A stretch of DNA of 64,000 nt, from the NCBI GenBank assembly GCA_018894105.1, contig CM032133.1:16816501-16880500 (forward strand), given 5' to 3'. Position 1 is the stretch's first letter. The number at the start of each line of letters is the position of its first letter. Under the pieces are notes generated by a model. The model did not search any database and was not told where the DNA came from. It worked only from the letters and a program-made list of their open reading frames with translations. Shown here piece by piece: positions 45,826-56,963 of this stretch. The position numbers were made by a program, and so were the translations under genes. Source of the DNA: Jacaranda mimosifolia. Taxonomy: Eukaryota; Streptophyta; Magnoliopsida; Lamiales; Bignoniaceae.

Positions 45826-46700
45826 TTTCATTCAACTAATAAAATACGTACATCTTGAAACTTATTATCAACATAATGAAAGTAAAATTGATATAAAAAA
45901 ACTATATGCAACATAATAAAAATTGATAGAGACCCATGTAAATATTGAATTGTTACTAGAACTTTCATATTTAAAAATTAGAAAATATATCTAAAATTAA
46001 ATTTAATTGAATAAAATTGAAAATTAAATTAAAATAACAAACACAACTACAATAATTTAATTGAATTTATTTATCAATTAAAAAATAAATAAGTAAAATA
46101 ACTTAATTAAAAAAGCTAAAAATATTTTCATTTTATTCATTCCTCCCTCTTCCTTCCATCCACTCTCCCACCCACTACATCTTTAATGTACTATTCGTCA
46201 AATATAATGATACAAAAATATTTTTAAATTATTTAATAGCATTTTTTGTCCTATGAGGGTATAATTTGATATTATTTACCATAATAAATTTAGACATATT
46301 CTAATATTAATAACATTTCTTAAATATTGAATAATTTTATTAAATTCAAACTTAAATAAAAATACATATAACTAGATAATATAAATTTTAGTTATTCTAA
46401 AATGTTAAAATAAATATATTTAAAATAGTTTAATTAAATTTAATTATTAATTAAGAAACAAGTTAATAAGAAAGATTAAAAAATAAAAGTCCAAATCCAT
46501 CATCTTAGATAATATAAGTTTAATAATTTTAAAATAAATAATAACTATATTTAAAATAATTTTACTAAATTTTATCACATTTATTTATTAATTATAAGTC
46601 AAATAGTAAAAAAAAATTATGTCTAATATACCATTTTAGAGTGTAATCTTGATTTACATTAAATTTAATTTAATTAAATATAAAAATTAAAAAAAAGAAT
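44669..46700. other. AT-rich intergenic DNA with an (AAT)n microsatellite
   Basis: No gene recognised; short open frames are low-complexity. 45765-45831 is an AAT run of about 22 units. 46135-46175 is a short pyrimidine-rich patch. Confidence 0.5.
45765..45831. repeat. (AAT)n microsatellite
   Basis: About 22 uninterrupted AAT units in intergenic DNA. A similar run occurs at 53467-53521. Confidence 0.9.
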
Positions 46701-47339
46701 TGAAAAAAAAAAAAAATCATTCCCCCCTCCCCCTACCTGCCGTCGGCAAACCCATCTCCCATCCCCGCACTACCCCCTGCGCGCCCGCTTGGCAAGGCAG
46801 CCAACCATGGCCAGATTTGACCATGGCAACGCTGGCTCATGGCAGCCATAACGGGTGGGTGGTGGCACGAATAAAAAAAATGCCGTTTTGCGATGGAAAA
46901 AATCCGTTGCAATTTGCGATGGAAAATCTACTACAAAAATTTTCGTCGCAAAAAATCATCGCAAAAATTTAAAAAAATTAGAAAAATAAAAAAAAATATT
47001 TGCGATAGAAAAATCCGTCACAAATGTCAATTTTTGTGACGAATTAAAATCCATCGCGAATTCAAGAATTTTGCGACGGATTTTTCCATTGCAAATGTCG
47101 CAGTTTTGCAACGGATTTAGATCCGTTGCAAAAGTGGAAAAAATGAAAAAAAAAAAAATCATTTGTGACGAATTTAAATCCGTCGTAAATTATCAAATGA
47201 GGGGGGGGGGGGGGGGAATTAAAACCCTCCCTCATTTCCCACCCAGACAAATTTTTGAAAATTAAAATCGCCCCCCTTCTTCCCCTTCTTCTTCTTCCCT
47301 TCTTCTTTTTTTTTTTTTTTTCGTTCTTCTTAAATATTA

Positions 47340-47495
47340 AAACAATCGGCCGGCCGGCGTTGACAATGGCCAACCGATTGGCCAGCTGGCGCACACCAGC
47401 AGTTGCGCCCAGCCAACTAGTGCAAGCTGGTGTGGCGCACCAGCTTCTGGCCGCCGGCCAGCGGTCGACCGGCGGCAGGCTAGATCTAGAATATT
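47340..47495. other. GC-rich block inside the CACTA element
   Basis: About 150 bp, strongly GC-rich, with internal inverted motifs AGCTGGCGCACACCAGC and GCTGGTGTGGCGCACCAGC, and CGGCCGGCCGG. It differs sharply from its AT-rich surroundings. A similar composition occurs just outside the element at 46725-46862. It may be captured host sequence; no protein family is recognisable. Confidence 0.4.
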
Positions 47496-48289
47496 ATTTT
47501 TTATTTTTCATTTTTTTTATTAAGGTAATTCTCACAACAATGTTAAAATTTGATTGTGTTTGATTATATTTTAGTTAAAATTAGATTATGTTTTAGTTGA
47601 AATATTTGATAATGTTTTAGTTATCTCCATTATGTTTTAGTTAATTATCCAAGTTAGTTAAATTTGATTTATGTGTTAGTTAAACTCAAAATAATTTATT
47701 TATTAGTAATATAATTTGATTTAACATAAATAATGATTTATATATTAATTAAAATTTGAGGTAAATTTTATATTTGTATTAAATGTTGTTATATTTGTTA
47801 GAGTTATGTTTTTATTTGAATTACAAATTTTATTAGAAATTTGGGTTGAGTTAAATTTTATGGTACTTCATATTGAATTATATTATATTTTCAAATTTTA
47901 ATTTAGTTTATGGAATTATGATTAAATATGTGCACTTGTAACATGTGCCTAATGATGTAGGCTATCCTGATTATGGTGGATACCTTCTGTGAGTGTTGTG
48001 TTGTGTGGAGCATTTAGAGGTAAATTTGCATATCTTATTTTGATTTTATATATTTTTTTAGTACAATACATTAGAAATGTTTAGAATTGGTAGAATTAGG
48101 AAGGAGGATGGGATGTAGGGAGAAGGAGTGGAGCGTTCTCATTTATTGCTTATTGATTTTTAATTGCTTACACGATGATAATGGGCATAAGGGGGAGTGT
48201 TTATGTGCCATTATGTGTTTACAAATATTATTAATTGTTTTCAATTAAAATGATGCTACTCATTATGTTAAGTCTTCTTTTTTCGGCAA

Positions 48290-49260
48290 TTTGGATTTTA
48301 TGGAAGGTAAATATATGTTTATACATTTATTATTGTTTCTAGATTTATGTGTTAGATTATGCATTTATATTCAATTATGTGTTAGATTTACACTTTGTGA
48401 ATTATATGTTCGATTAGGATTTGAGTTATATGTTGGACTTATTTTAAATTATATATTAGGTTTATGATGAGATATATGTTTGATTATATTGAATTATGTG
48501 TTAGATTTATATGTGTTAAGATATATTATGCATTTATGCTGAATTATATGTTAGATGTTGTTAGATTTATATTTTTTGAGTTATATGTATGATTAGGATT
48601 TGAGTTATATGTTTGATTTATAATGAGACATATGTTTGGTTATATTGAATAATGTGTTAGATTATACATTTACATTGAACTATGTGTTGGATTTTGTTAG
48701 ATTTATATTATGTGAATTATATGTTTGATTAGAATTTAAATTATATGTTGGACTTATATTAAATTATATGTTGGTTTATGATGAGATGTATATTTGATTC
48801 TATTGAATTTTGTATTAGATTTATATGTGTTAAGATTATGCATTTGCATTGAATTGTGTGTTAGATTTTGTTAGATTTATATTTTGTGAATTATATGTTT
48901 GATTAGGATTTGAGTTATATGTTGGACTTATATTAAATTATATGTTAGTTTATGTTGAATGTATATTTGATTATATTGAATTTTGTATTAAATTTATATG
49001 TGTTTAGATGCGTTTATATTGAATTATGTGTTAGATTTTGTTAGTTTTGTGAATTATATGTTTGATTAGGATTTGAGTTATATGTTGGACTTATATTAAA
49101 TTATCTATTGGTTTATAATGAGATGTATGTTTGGTTATATTGAATAATGTGTTAGATTTATATGTGTTAGATTATGCATTTACATTGAATTATTTGTTAG
49201 ATTTTGTTAGATTTATATTTTGTGAATTATATGTTTGATTAGGATTTAAATTTATATTTT
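48290..49260 (+). repeat. Tandem array of about 130-180-bp units in the CACTA element
   Basis: The segment TGTTTGATTAGGATTTGAGT recurs at about 48409, 48590, 48725, 48898, 49060 and 49228, each followed by TATATGTTGGACTTATATTA and TGTGTTAGATT text. Units vary in length through internal gain and loss. Non-coding. Confidence 0.75.
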
Positions 49261-49892
49261 ATGAATTATGTGCTCGATTATGATTTGGTTATGTATTGAA
49301 TTTATATATTGGTTTATTATGTTGAATTGTCAATTAATTTAGTATATGTTTCTATTTTTCATTATTGTAATTTTGTTTTTGTTTTAATATTGCAGACTTG
49401 GATATTTCAAGGCATTGAATTTAGTATAAGTCTTGTAAGATATATTTTTTTTGCATTATTTTGTAAATTTTATATTTTAGTTAGGTCTTGATTTATATAT
49501 TGAACAATTTTATATTATTGGGCTTGATTTTTATTGTGATATAAAATTATTGTGATTTTATGTAAAATAATATTTAATATTGTTGTATGGGATGATTAGT
49601 ATGTAATGCAAAGAATTATTGATATTGGGTAATTATAGGTTTTAATTTGATAGGATGTGTATATTTTTCCGTCGCAAAATTTATTTTTTAATTATAATTA
49701 CTATTTGCGATGGAAAAATCCGTCACAAATTTGCCACAGAAATTGCCGTTGCATATTTGTGACAGAAAAATCCGTCGCAAAAAAATCCATCGCAAATTTT
49801 TTTGACCAAATATTTTGCGACGGATTTTTTCTATCGCAAAATCCGTCGCAAAACGGCATTTTTTTAGTAGTGTGGGTGGAGGTATATATATA

Positions 49893-52800
49893 TGTAACAC
49901 TCTTGAAATTCAGTATTTTCGGAAATAAGAATTTAAAAATTAAGAGAATTATTAGTTGGATTTTAAGGCCCCAAGAAGAAATATAAAAGGACTCAATTGC
50001 GAGATTTTGGAAGTTTGGGGGTTAAATTTACAAATTTTTAAGGACTTGATTGAAAATTTTCATGACTTAAGGGGTGCGCATGGAAGAAAAATAGTCAACA
50101 GGGGCTTAGGCGCATTTTTTCAAAACTTCTTGGACTCAGTTGAGGAGTGTTCATTTTCAGGGACTAAATCGTAAAATAGGAAATTTTGATTTTTAAGAAA
50201 CGGGCAGCAGGGTATTTTTCTCCATTTTTCCTTTCTTCTTTCTTCTTCTTTCTTTTTTTCCTTCTCCAACCGCGACCACCATTTTCTCTCCTCTGGCGAC
50301 CATAATTCCGGCAACTTTCTCCCATACCCAACCTCACCAACCAACTCTCCTCACCCCAGCACCCTATCTCCACCATTGCATGTACATACAACCCGACGAG
50401 CTACCGTGAGTGAGAAGACCGAGACACCATTCACGGCGGGCAAGTAGGTTTGCCCTTTTTCGGCAACGAATCCGACTTCTGGGAGGTGGTCTGGGTAGCT
50501 CTCAGCAAGGAGATCATCATGGAAGTGTTGCATGTGAGTTTTACGCGGTGACAGTGACGGTGGATGGAGATCGGAGCACGACGGAGGAAGGAAAATTTTG
50601 GGCTGTTGAGCTCGTTTCTAGTGGGTACAAGCCTCGAAACGTTAAACCGAGGGCGGCGTTGGAAAGCTCTCGTCGAAAGGAGAAAAATGGTGGTGATTTC
50701 ATAATTTTCAGGCGACGGCGGCGGCGCTCCGGCGACCTCAGACCAGTTTCACCTCTTCGACGTGACAGTCTCATCCGTGTAATTGGTTTGTGGTTTTGAT
50801 ACTCCGGTAGCAAGCTTTGGCATTTGGATTCAGTTGTGCCTTTAATATATATATATATATATATGTTGCATGTGTTGTACCTTTCCTAATTTAGCATTGT
50901 ACCTTGTCAAGAATAGGAATTTGGGAAGAGATGATATGTTTATATATACTTATGTTGATCCCTATGTAAGGAGTATGGAATAAGTAGACCCGGACTTATG
51001 AAATGCCAAAACTTGGATTTAAAATAGTATTAAGAATTATATTATAAGATTAAATGGTATTTGATTAGGAATTGATTATGTAAGGATTAACCATATTGTG
51101 TGATTTAGGATTATGACCATGACCTTGAAATAAGAATAAGATACCGTATTAATCGATAAATTAGTGATTCTTGACTATTAATGGTATAATTGTGATTAAT
51201 AGGATTTAGTATGGATTTTGATTGTAAATATTACTTCCTTGGTTAGGTGACGGAGAATTGGGTTCCACAGATCAGTAGACGGCAGATTTTAGTGGCTTTT
51301 TCTGAGACTACGGAGGTGAGGGTCTGCCAATCTGGCACTTCATTTCACTTATCGGTATTTGTGATAAACCCCTGTGAGGGTTACTGCTTCTGAACTGACT
51401 GTACTGTTATTAAAATTTGTGATCTGTTAAGATCTTTGATATTCTGTTATTTGATTTGGACACCCCTGTGAGGGTTATTGCTATTATGATTTTGATTTCT
51501 ATTAGTTCTGGCGCCCAGAGCGTTCTTCTGATATCTGTATATGTTCTGTTCTGATGTCCGACTGTCTTGTTATTTGACTGTTCTAATATACTGTCTATTC
51601 TGTTATCTGTACTGTTCTAAACTGTCTGTACGTCTGATATGTCAGGGGCTATTCCCTTAGTATTTGTAAGTCTGATACGCTAGGGGCTATTCCCTGGGTA
51701 TAAGTTCTGTAAGTCTGGTACGCTAGGGGCTATTCCCTGGGTATAAGTTCTGTAAGTCTGATATGCTAGGGGCTATTCCCCAGGTATTCGTTATGTAAGT
51801 CTGTGTACACTAGGGGCTATTCCCTGGGTATTCAGTTTGTCAGCCATATGCTAGGGTTAATCCTAGGTATGAGCAATGTGTCAGGGTTATTCCTGAGCAT
51901 CAGTGAAGTGTTAGAGCTATTCTTGGGCATCTACTGTCTATTTGTCAGTGATGTGCTAGGGCTATTCCTAGGCATTTTCCATTTGTCTGTTAGCCATATG
52001 TCAGGGCTATTCTTAGGTATGGGCGATATGTCAGAGCTATTCCTAAGCATCAGTGATATGTTAGGGCTATTCCTAGGCATCTTCCGTCTGTCTGTTAGCC
52101 ATATGCTAGGGCTATTTTTAGGTATAGGCGATATGTCAGGGCTATTCCTGAGCATCAATGATGTGCTAGGACTATTCCTAGGCATCTACTGTCTGTTTGT
52201 CTATGATGTGCTGGGGCTATTCTTGGGCATCTACTGTCTGTTTGTCTATGATGTGGTAGGGCTATTCCTGGGCATCTACTGTCCGTTTGTCTGTGATTTG
52301 CTAGGGCTATTCCTAGGCATCTATCATCTATTTATCTGTGATGTGCTAGGGCTACTCTTGGGCATCTACTGTCTATCGGCGACTGTCGTGTACCAAGCTG
52401 TCATGCTTGGATAAGACTGACTGAAATGTAAATGTTATTCGGGACTGTTCTGTCCGACTGTAATCTGACTGACCGACTGTATTATGCCTGTTAGACTGTT
52501 CTTGACTGTTTGAACGCATCATGTTGTATTTCTGTTAAGTGTTGATTGATGATCTGTTGAGTCGATTTCTTCCTCGACAGATCCCCATTATATATGTTAC
52601 AATTATCCTCACTAAGTCCTTTGGACTTACCGCCCCAGTTATCTTGATTTTTTCATACAGGTATAAGTGAAGAATATGAGGTTCCAACTTGGAGTGAAGA
52701 AATACCTTTTGTAATAGAATGGGTGCTCAAATGTTCAATAGGGTTCACTTGAAGGCTGTAATTGGATTTAGTGGCATTGCAATAAGTCAGGATTGATGTC

Positions 52801-53027
52801 GGTGACGTGATGCCTGTATATGTTTTGTTAGATGTAAGAAGTCGAATTATGACTTATTTAATGTTTTGAAGAGTTAATAAGTTTGAAATCCGCTGCTGTA
52901 TGTCTTTGATAAGTTTTAAAAAAAATTCTGATGAGATTATTGACTGTATAGTTTACTTCTTGCCTTGAATTAAGATTGAACTGAGTGGCACTTCAGCTCA
53001 GGTGCTATCCTTAGTGGGGGCGCTACA
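49893..53027 (+). mobile_element. Solo LTR, 3.1 kb, Gypsy (Tekay/Del-like) type
   Basis: Begins TGTAACACTCTTGAAATT and ends GGGGGCGCTACA, the TGTAACACCC...GGGGTGTTACA style of long plant chromovirus LTRs, with an ATATA duplication on both sides (49888-49892, 53028-53032; the target is TA-rich, so this is weak). No gag or pol lies beside it, so it is read as a solo LTR left by recombination. A GC-rich part (50260-50800) follows pyrimidine-rich DNA, and a repeat array occupies 51640-52400. Orientation + is by its TG-to-CA reading only. Confidence 0.6.
51640..52400 (+). repeat. Minisatellite array, units about 30-45 bp
   Basis: Units share GGGCTATTCC(T/C)(A/G)GGCAT. 51640-51830 has CTAGGGGCTATTCCCTGGGTA units. 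From 51830 on, 45-bp and 30-bp units alternate in a 45+30+30 order (105 bp) and then become runs of 45 bp near 52150-52370. All lengths are multiples of three, so the frame 51803-52414 stays open (LGLFLGIYCLFVYDV-like repeats). It is a by-product of the array, not evidence of a gene. Confidence 0.8.
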
Positions 53028-53040
53028 ATATATATATATA

Positions 53041-53461
53041 TAAGGATGTAAATGAATATTAAATGGATTGAATACACGGTTTTCATATTTGTATCCGTTT
53101 AACTTTTTGAATATTTGGATACGGATACGGATACAAATTTGACGGATATTTAACAATGATATCCAAATTCATATCCATCGGATATCGGTCGGATTCGGAT
53201 ATATCCGTATTCGATTATAATTATTTAGATGCATTCATATTTTATTAAACCTATTTGTATTCGAATTATTATTTTATATTCATATTCGATAATAATTATA
53301 TAGATATCCTTTATAAATATCCAAATACGTGAATCTATGAACCTATAATAAATACAAATTTTAATTAATAGAAGAACTACATAATTTCATGAAAACAAAA
53401 GTAATTAAATAAATAGCATAATTTCTAATTAACAATTGACTTTATAATTGATTATTAGTAC

Positions 53462-53522
<61 letters not shown>

Positions 53523-53906
53523 CATTTAAGTATATTAATTATAAAGTCAGCCAATAATAATTATGTTGATTAACTTTATTTTTCAATTTTTTCTCTACAT
53601 TACAATACTTTTTTAAATTTATTCTTTTTTCTTCTCAATGCTTCAATTATAATTTATATATATACATATATGGATTATGAGATTTTTACTGAAAAATATA
53701 AATAATATGTTGTTTAATAAATATATATTTGAATCGGATATTAAACGAATCGGATACATATTTACCATATTCGTATTCATTTATAATCGGATATCTACTA
53801 ATTGAATACGAATAGTATCCATTTTAAACGGATGCGGATAAATTTTGCATAAACAAATATGAATGCGAACGGTAAACGAATTTTGAAATATCAATTTACA
53901 GCCCTA
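53041..53906. mobile_element. Non-autonomous hAT-like element, 0.87 kb
   Basis: Ends TAAGGATGTAAAT and, inverted, TAGGGCTGTAAAT. Subterminal zones repeat GGATACGGATAC, GGATATCCGAT-like and ATTCGAATA motifs. It sits in TA-repeat DNA, so the target duplication cannot be defined. An (AAT)n run lies at 53467-53521. It directly follows the solo LTR. Confidence 0.65.
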
Positions 53907-54440
53907 TATATACATATATATGTTATATATATTTATATGTATTTGTTTATATATATATGCTATATACGTATATATATTGTCAGTTCGCATATATATAACA
54001 TGTATATATTCTTAATTTTTTATTTTTATATTTAAGTTAAATATTTTGTGTTATTATTACATTTAGTGTCTTTTTATTAAGAAAATAAGAGGAAGACTTC
54101 AAAGAATAAAGAGTAGGGTAATTTAGTAAATTAACAGTAAAGTATTCTGATAGTAGTGCTATGGGAGTGAAATTAGTAAATGTTGATGAATGACTCAACT
54201 TTAAAGATTCCCTTTCAATTGTTGAGATCTTCTACTTCAATGTCAGTTTTAAACAAATCGTTATGGGTCATAGACAGCCCCGTGAACAATGGCTTAGGTC
54301 AAATTGCAAACTCATAAGTATTGCTCAACCCGACCAAAAATTTATGGGCTGGTTCGGGTAGACAGTTGCGTTGGATTGAAGAAGGGGTACCTGCAATTGG
54401 CTAAGCAACTTGGCTGGCTGGGTAGAACCAAAAATCAATT
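53907..54440. other. AT-rich spacer
   Basis: TATATA-rich, then ordinary intergenic DNA. No gene or element end recognised. Confidence 0.4.
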
Positions 54441-54449
54441 TTCTCATCT

Positions 54450-54545
54450 CACGTGGCCTGAGACTCCAGTGCACTAGATTAAGCTCAACACCGACGGGGC
54501 TTGCAAGGAAAATGTAGGGGCTGCAGTTAATTGTTGCAGCTGGCT
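54450..54545 (+). pseudogene. LINE RNase H relic
   Basis: Reads TWPETPVH, a stop, then IKLNTDGACKENVGAA, the start of the RNase H domain at the end of plant L1-type LINE pol (W-x2-P...KLNxDGA-x-KxNxGxAG). It is cut off on the right by the CACTA-like MITE that begins at 54546. Confidence 0.5.
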
Positions 54546-55471
54546 CCCTACAAAAAAAATACTCCATCATCAACGAAAAATTCATCACAAATTTAATGAA
54601 ATTTGTGACAAAATATGATTATATGATGGATTTGTTTAAGAAATTCATTAGGGTTAGTTTGATAGGGATGATAAGATGGGATACCGTGTTTTTATCATAT
54701 CTTATTATTCGTTTGATTGGAATGATAATAAACACACAGGCCCAAATTAATACCTCAAACCCGCATTATCTGTTCATGATGAATGATGATAAATTAATCT
54801 GTCATCCCCATAGGTTTATTTATCCATGGGTTTGCTCTTTGTTTGGAAATTATATATTTCCCCTTAAATTATGGAATTGACTATTAACAACAACAACAAC
54901 AACAACAACAACAATAATAATAATTTGATAGGTGTGTCTTCCTTTATTATTATAAAGGAAGACAAATAAGGGAATTTTTATATTTGAGTGAGGGACAAAA
55001 AGGTAATTTGATAGGTGTAATCAAGATGTTTTAGTGTTGAACCAAGCACAACAACCAATAATCATGTGAACCCACATAAAAATAATCATGCAAACCAAAC
55101 TATAGCACAATGATAAATAATCACACAAATTATCATATGATAAATAATTATGAGATAACTTAAAAATCGAACCAAACTAGCTCTTAGTATATTCTTGGTC
55201 ACTGATTATTTTTGTGACGAAAATAATGTGCGCCATAAAATTAATCTTTTGATGAAATTTTCATCATAGATAGAAAAATGTCATGTTTAAAGTTATTAAA
55301 TTTGTAACAAAATCTTTATATCAGTATAAACTCTTAATATCCGTCACAAATATCATTACTAATATATATTTTCGCTCTTTTTTATAAATTCATTAGTAAT
55401 TCATCAAAAAATTATCACAACTATTTTCAAATTGTGATGGAACCCTATTCATTGCAAACTTTTTATTAGTG
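54546..55471. mobile_element. CACTA-like MITE interrupted by a Harbinger MITE
   Basis: Left CCCTACAAAAAAAATAC and right CTTTTTATTAGTG resemble CACTA ends. Between them are CATCACAAATTTAATG, TTTGTGACGAAAATAA and ATCCGTCACAAATATC motifs in both orientations, typical subterminal repeats. 54651-55183 is a later insertion. No clear 3-bp duplication. Confidence 0.5.
54651..55183. mobile_element. Tourist/Harbinger-type MITE, 533 bp, nested
   Basis: Starts GGGTTAGTTTGATAGGGATG, ends AAAATCGAACCAAACTAGCTC, and is flanked by TTA on both sides (54648-54650, 55184-55186). The TTA target duplication and GGG...TTTG ends indicate the PIF/Harbinger superfamily. An open frame at 54596-54880 crosses its left edge and is not a gene. 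A (CAA)n(TAA)n run lies at 54888-54923. Confidence 0.75.
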
Positions 55472-55631
55472 AAGGGGGTCTTCTATTGTTAATTAATCAT
55501 GCATCATACTGAAGTTTATATATCTAGGACCTCTTGCATGGGCTTATCAAAGGGGGATTAAGGCTACCAGGCATCTACAAATTGATGCATACGTGCTACA
55601 TCAGCCTCATATTACAAGGCAAGATCAAAAG

Positions 55632-56095
55632 TAGGGATGGTAATGGGGCGGGTTTGGCTCAACCCACACCCCACCTTGCCTTGCTAACATGAAAAGAATT
55701 AAAAAAATCAGAATCAGTTAATGAAAGTATCAAATTAAAATCACTTGACAGCAATTAAAATTAAAATTTCAAATGCAAACAAGATAAAATTCTAAAAGCA
55801 AAATAGGAGATAAGAGTAGAATTAAAGTAACAACAAGCACAACATCCAAATTATTTTTAATCTGAAAAATATAAAATAAATTATATATAATATATTATTA
55901 TTATATATATAATTTATGTGGGGCGTGGTTATGGGGCGGATTATGTAAACCCCATACCCCGCCCCAAATACTTCTGAGTTATGAAAATCATGTCTCATAC
56001 CTCGGCCAATAACCCATTAAGCCACCCCAAACTCGTCCCATTTGGGATGGGTTGAATTCGGATTCAGGTTTTGATCCGTTCTATTGCCATCCCTA
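55632..56095. mobile_element. hAT MITE, 464 bp, perfect 8-bp TSD
   Basis: Ends TAGGGATGGTAATGGGGCGG and, inverted, TAGGGATGGCAATAGAACGG. Flanks are ATCAAAAG at 55624-55631 and again at 56096-56103. Inside are further TGGGGCG and CCCACACCCCACC motifs around an AT core. No coding capacity. Confidence 0.9.
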
Positions 56096-56103
56096 ATCAA
56101 AAG

Positions 56104-56963
56104 GTCTTATTCAATTAGACGAGTGGAACATCCCTTGATTAAGACAAAAAGCTGTAATAAGGAGTAGTAATCCTCTTTCTGATTTCATCTACTTGTAATA
56201 GGGAATAGCGCAGCCTTTTGTGTCAAGCGTTATGTTGAGCCTCTACGCTACTAAGAAAATCATCTTATGTCAGGTGGGATTGTTTTCGCTGGCTACCGGC
56301 TAGGTAGATGGAGGTCTCTTATGCTTGCTTGCTTTTAAATGCAAAATTTTAACGAGTATGTATGCAGACTGAGTGTTTGAGATTAAGGGTGGATTGCTCT
56401 GGTATCTTTCCAGTTTGTGTAGGAACTTTGCCAGTTAGATTGATTAAAACATTATATACACGAAAAATTATAGTGCAGTAATTCCACCGAGTGCTCCAAT
56501 TAACTCTTGCATCTTAACTCCTTTATCCCAACTGTCGCACTAATATTCATACGAGGTTTAGTTAGATCTTTTAACCAATCACATGACAAGTGTACTAATT
56601 ATCATAAAATTATTAATTTTTCTGGATTATATACCATACCAATCACATTGACAAATATAATTATATATTCATCGTATAATTAGTTTGAATTTGGGCCAAC
56701 CTAGTTCACACTAAAATTGCTCGTGTTGGGATTTGAGAACAAGGAATCCTCATTTGGGTGTTTTTGTCAGACTCTCAATGACCATTTTGAATTCTCCCAA
56801 CTATAAGTGTTCTAATTTCTCTTCTCTATAAATGAAAATAAACTCTTAAACGATTATAATAGTTGGAAGGAGAAATTAAATTTTCAGATTTCACATTCAT
56901 AACATCACTTTTCCCATCATGAAAAGCTGTTAAAATTTTATTCTAGATTAATTTCTCAAACTT
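56104..56963. other. 3' flank of the PAD4-like gene
   Basis: Mixed AT-rich DNA without a recognised gene. It should contain the 3' UTR and polyadenylation region of the PAD4-like gene (transcribed leftward) near 56700-56960. Confidence 0.4.

Larger units (their letters stand above)
46866..49872. mobile_element. Non-autonomous CACTA element, 3.0 kb
   Basis: Left end CACGAATAAAAAAAATGCCG (diverged from CACTA) and right end CGGCATTTTTTTAGTAGTG, with a 3-bp duplication TGG (46863-46865 and 49873-49875). Subterminal zones at 46885-47190 and 49665-49860 are packed with TTTGCGACGGA and its inverse, the repeated transposase-binding motif arrangement of En/Spm elements. The interior has a GC-rich block (47340-47490), a run of 16 G (47201-47216), and a tandem array (48290-49260). 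No transposase. Confidence 0.88.

Noticed and set aside
47255..47563. 102-codon + frame across poly-T and the GC block
   Set aside because: Low-complexity N-terminus and overlapping frames on both strands; composition artefact inside the CACTA element.
50410..50799. 129-codon + frame with arginine-rich protein
   Set aside because: Lies in the GC-rich part of the solo LTR, overlaps a 90-codon frame on the other strand, and has no recognisable domain.
51803..52414. 203-codon + frame with LGLFLGI repeats
   Set aside because: Produced by the tandem array itself; both strands are open in part of it, so it is not evidence of a protein.
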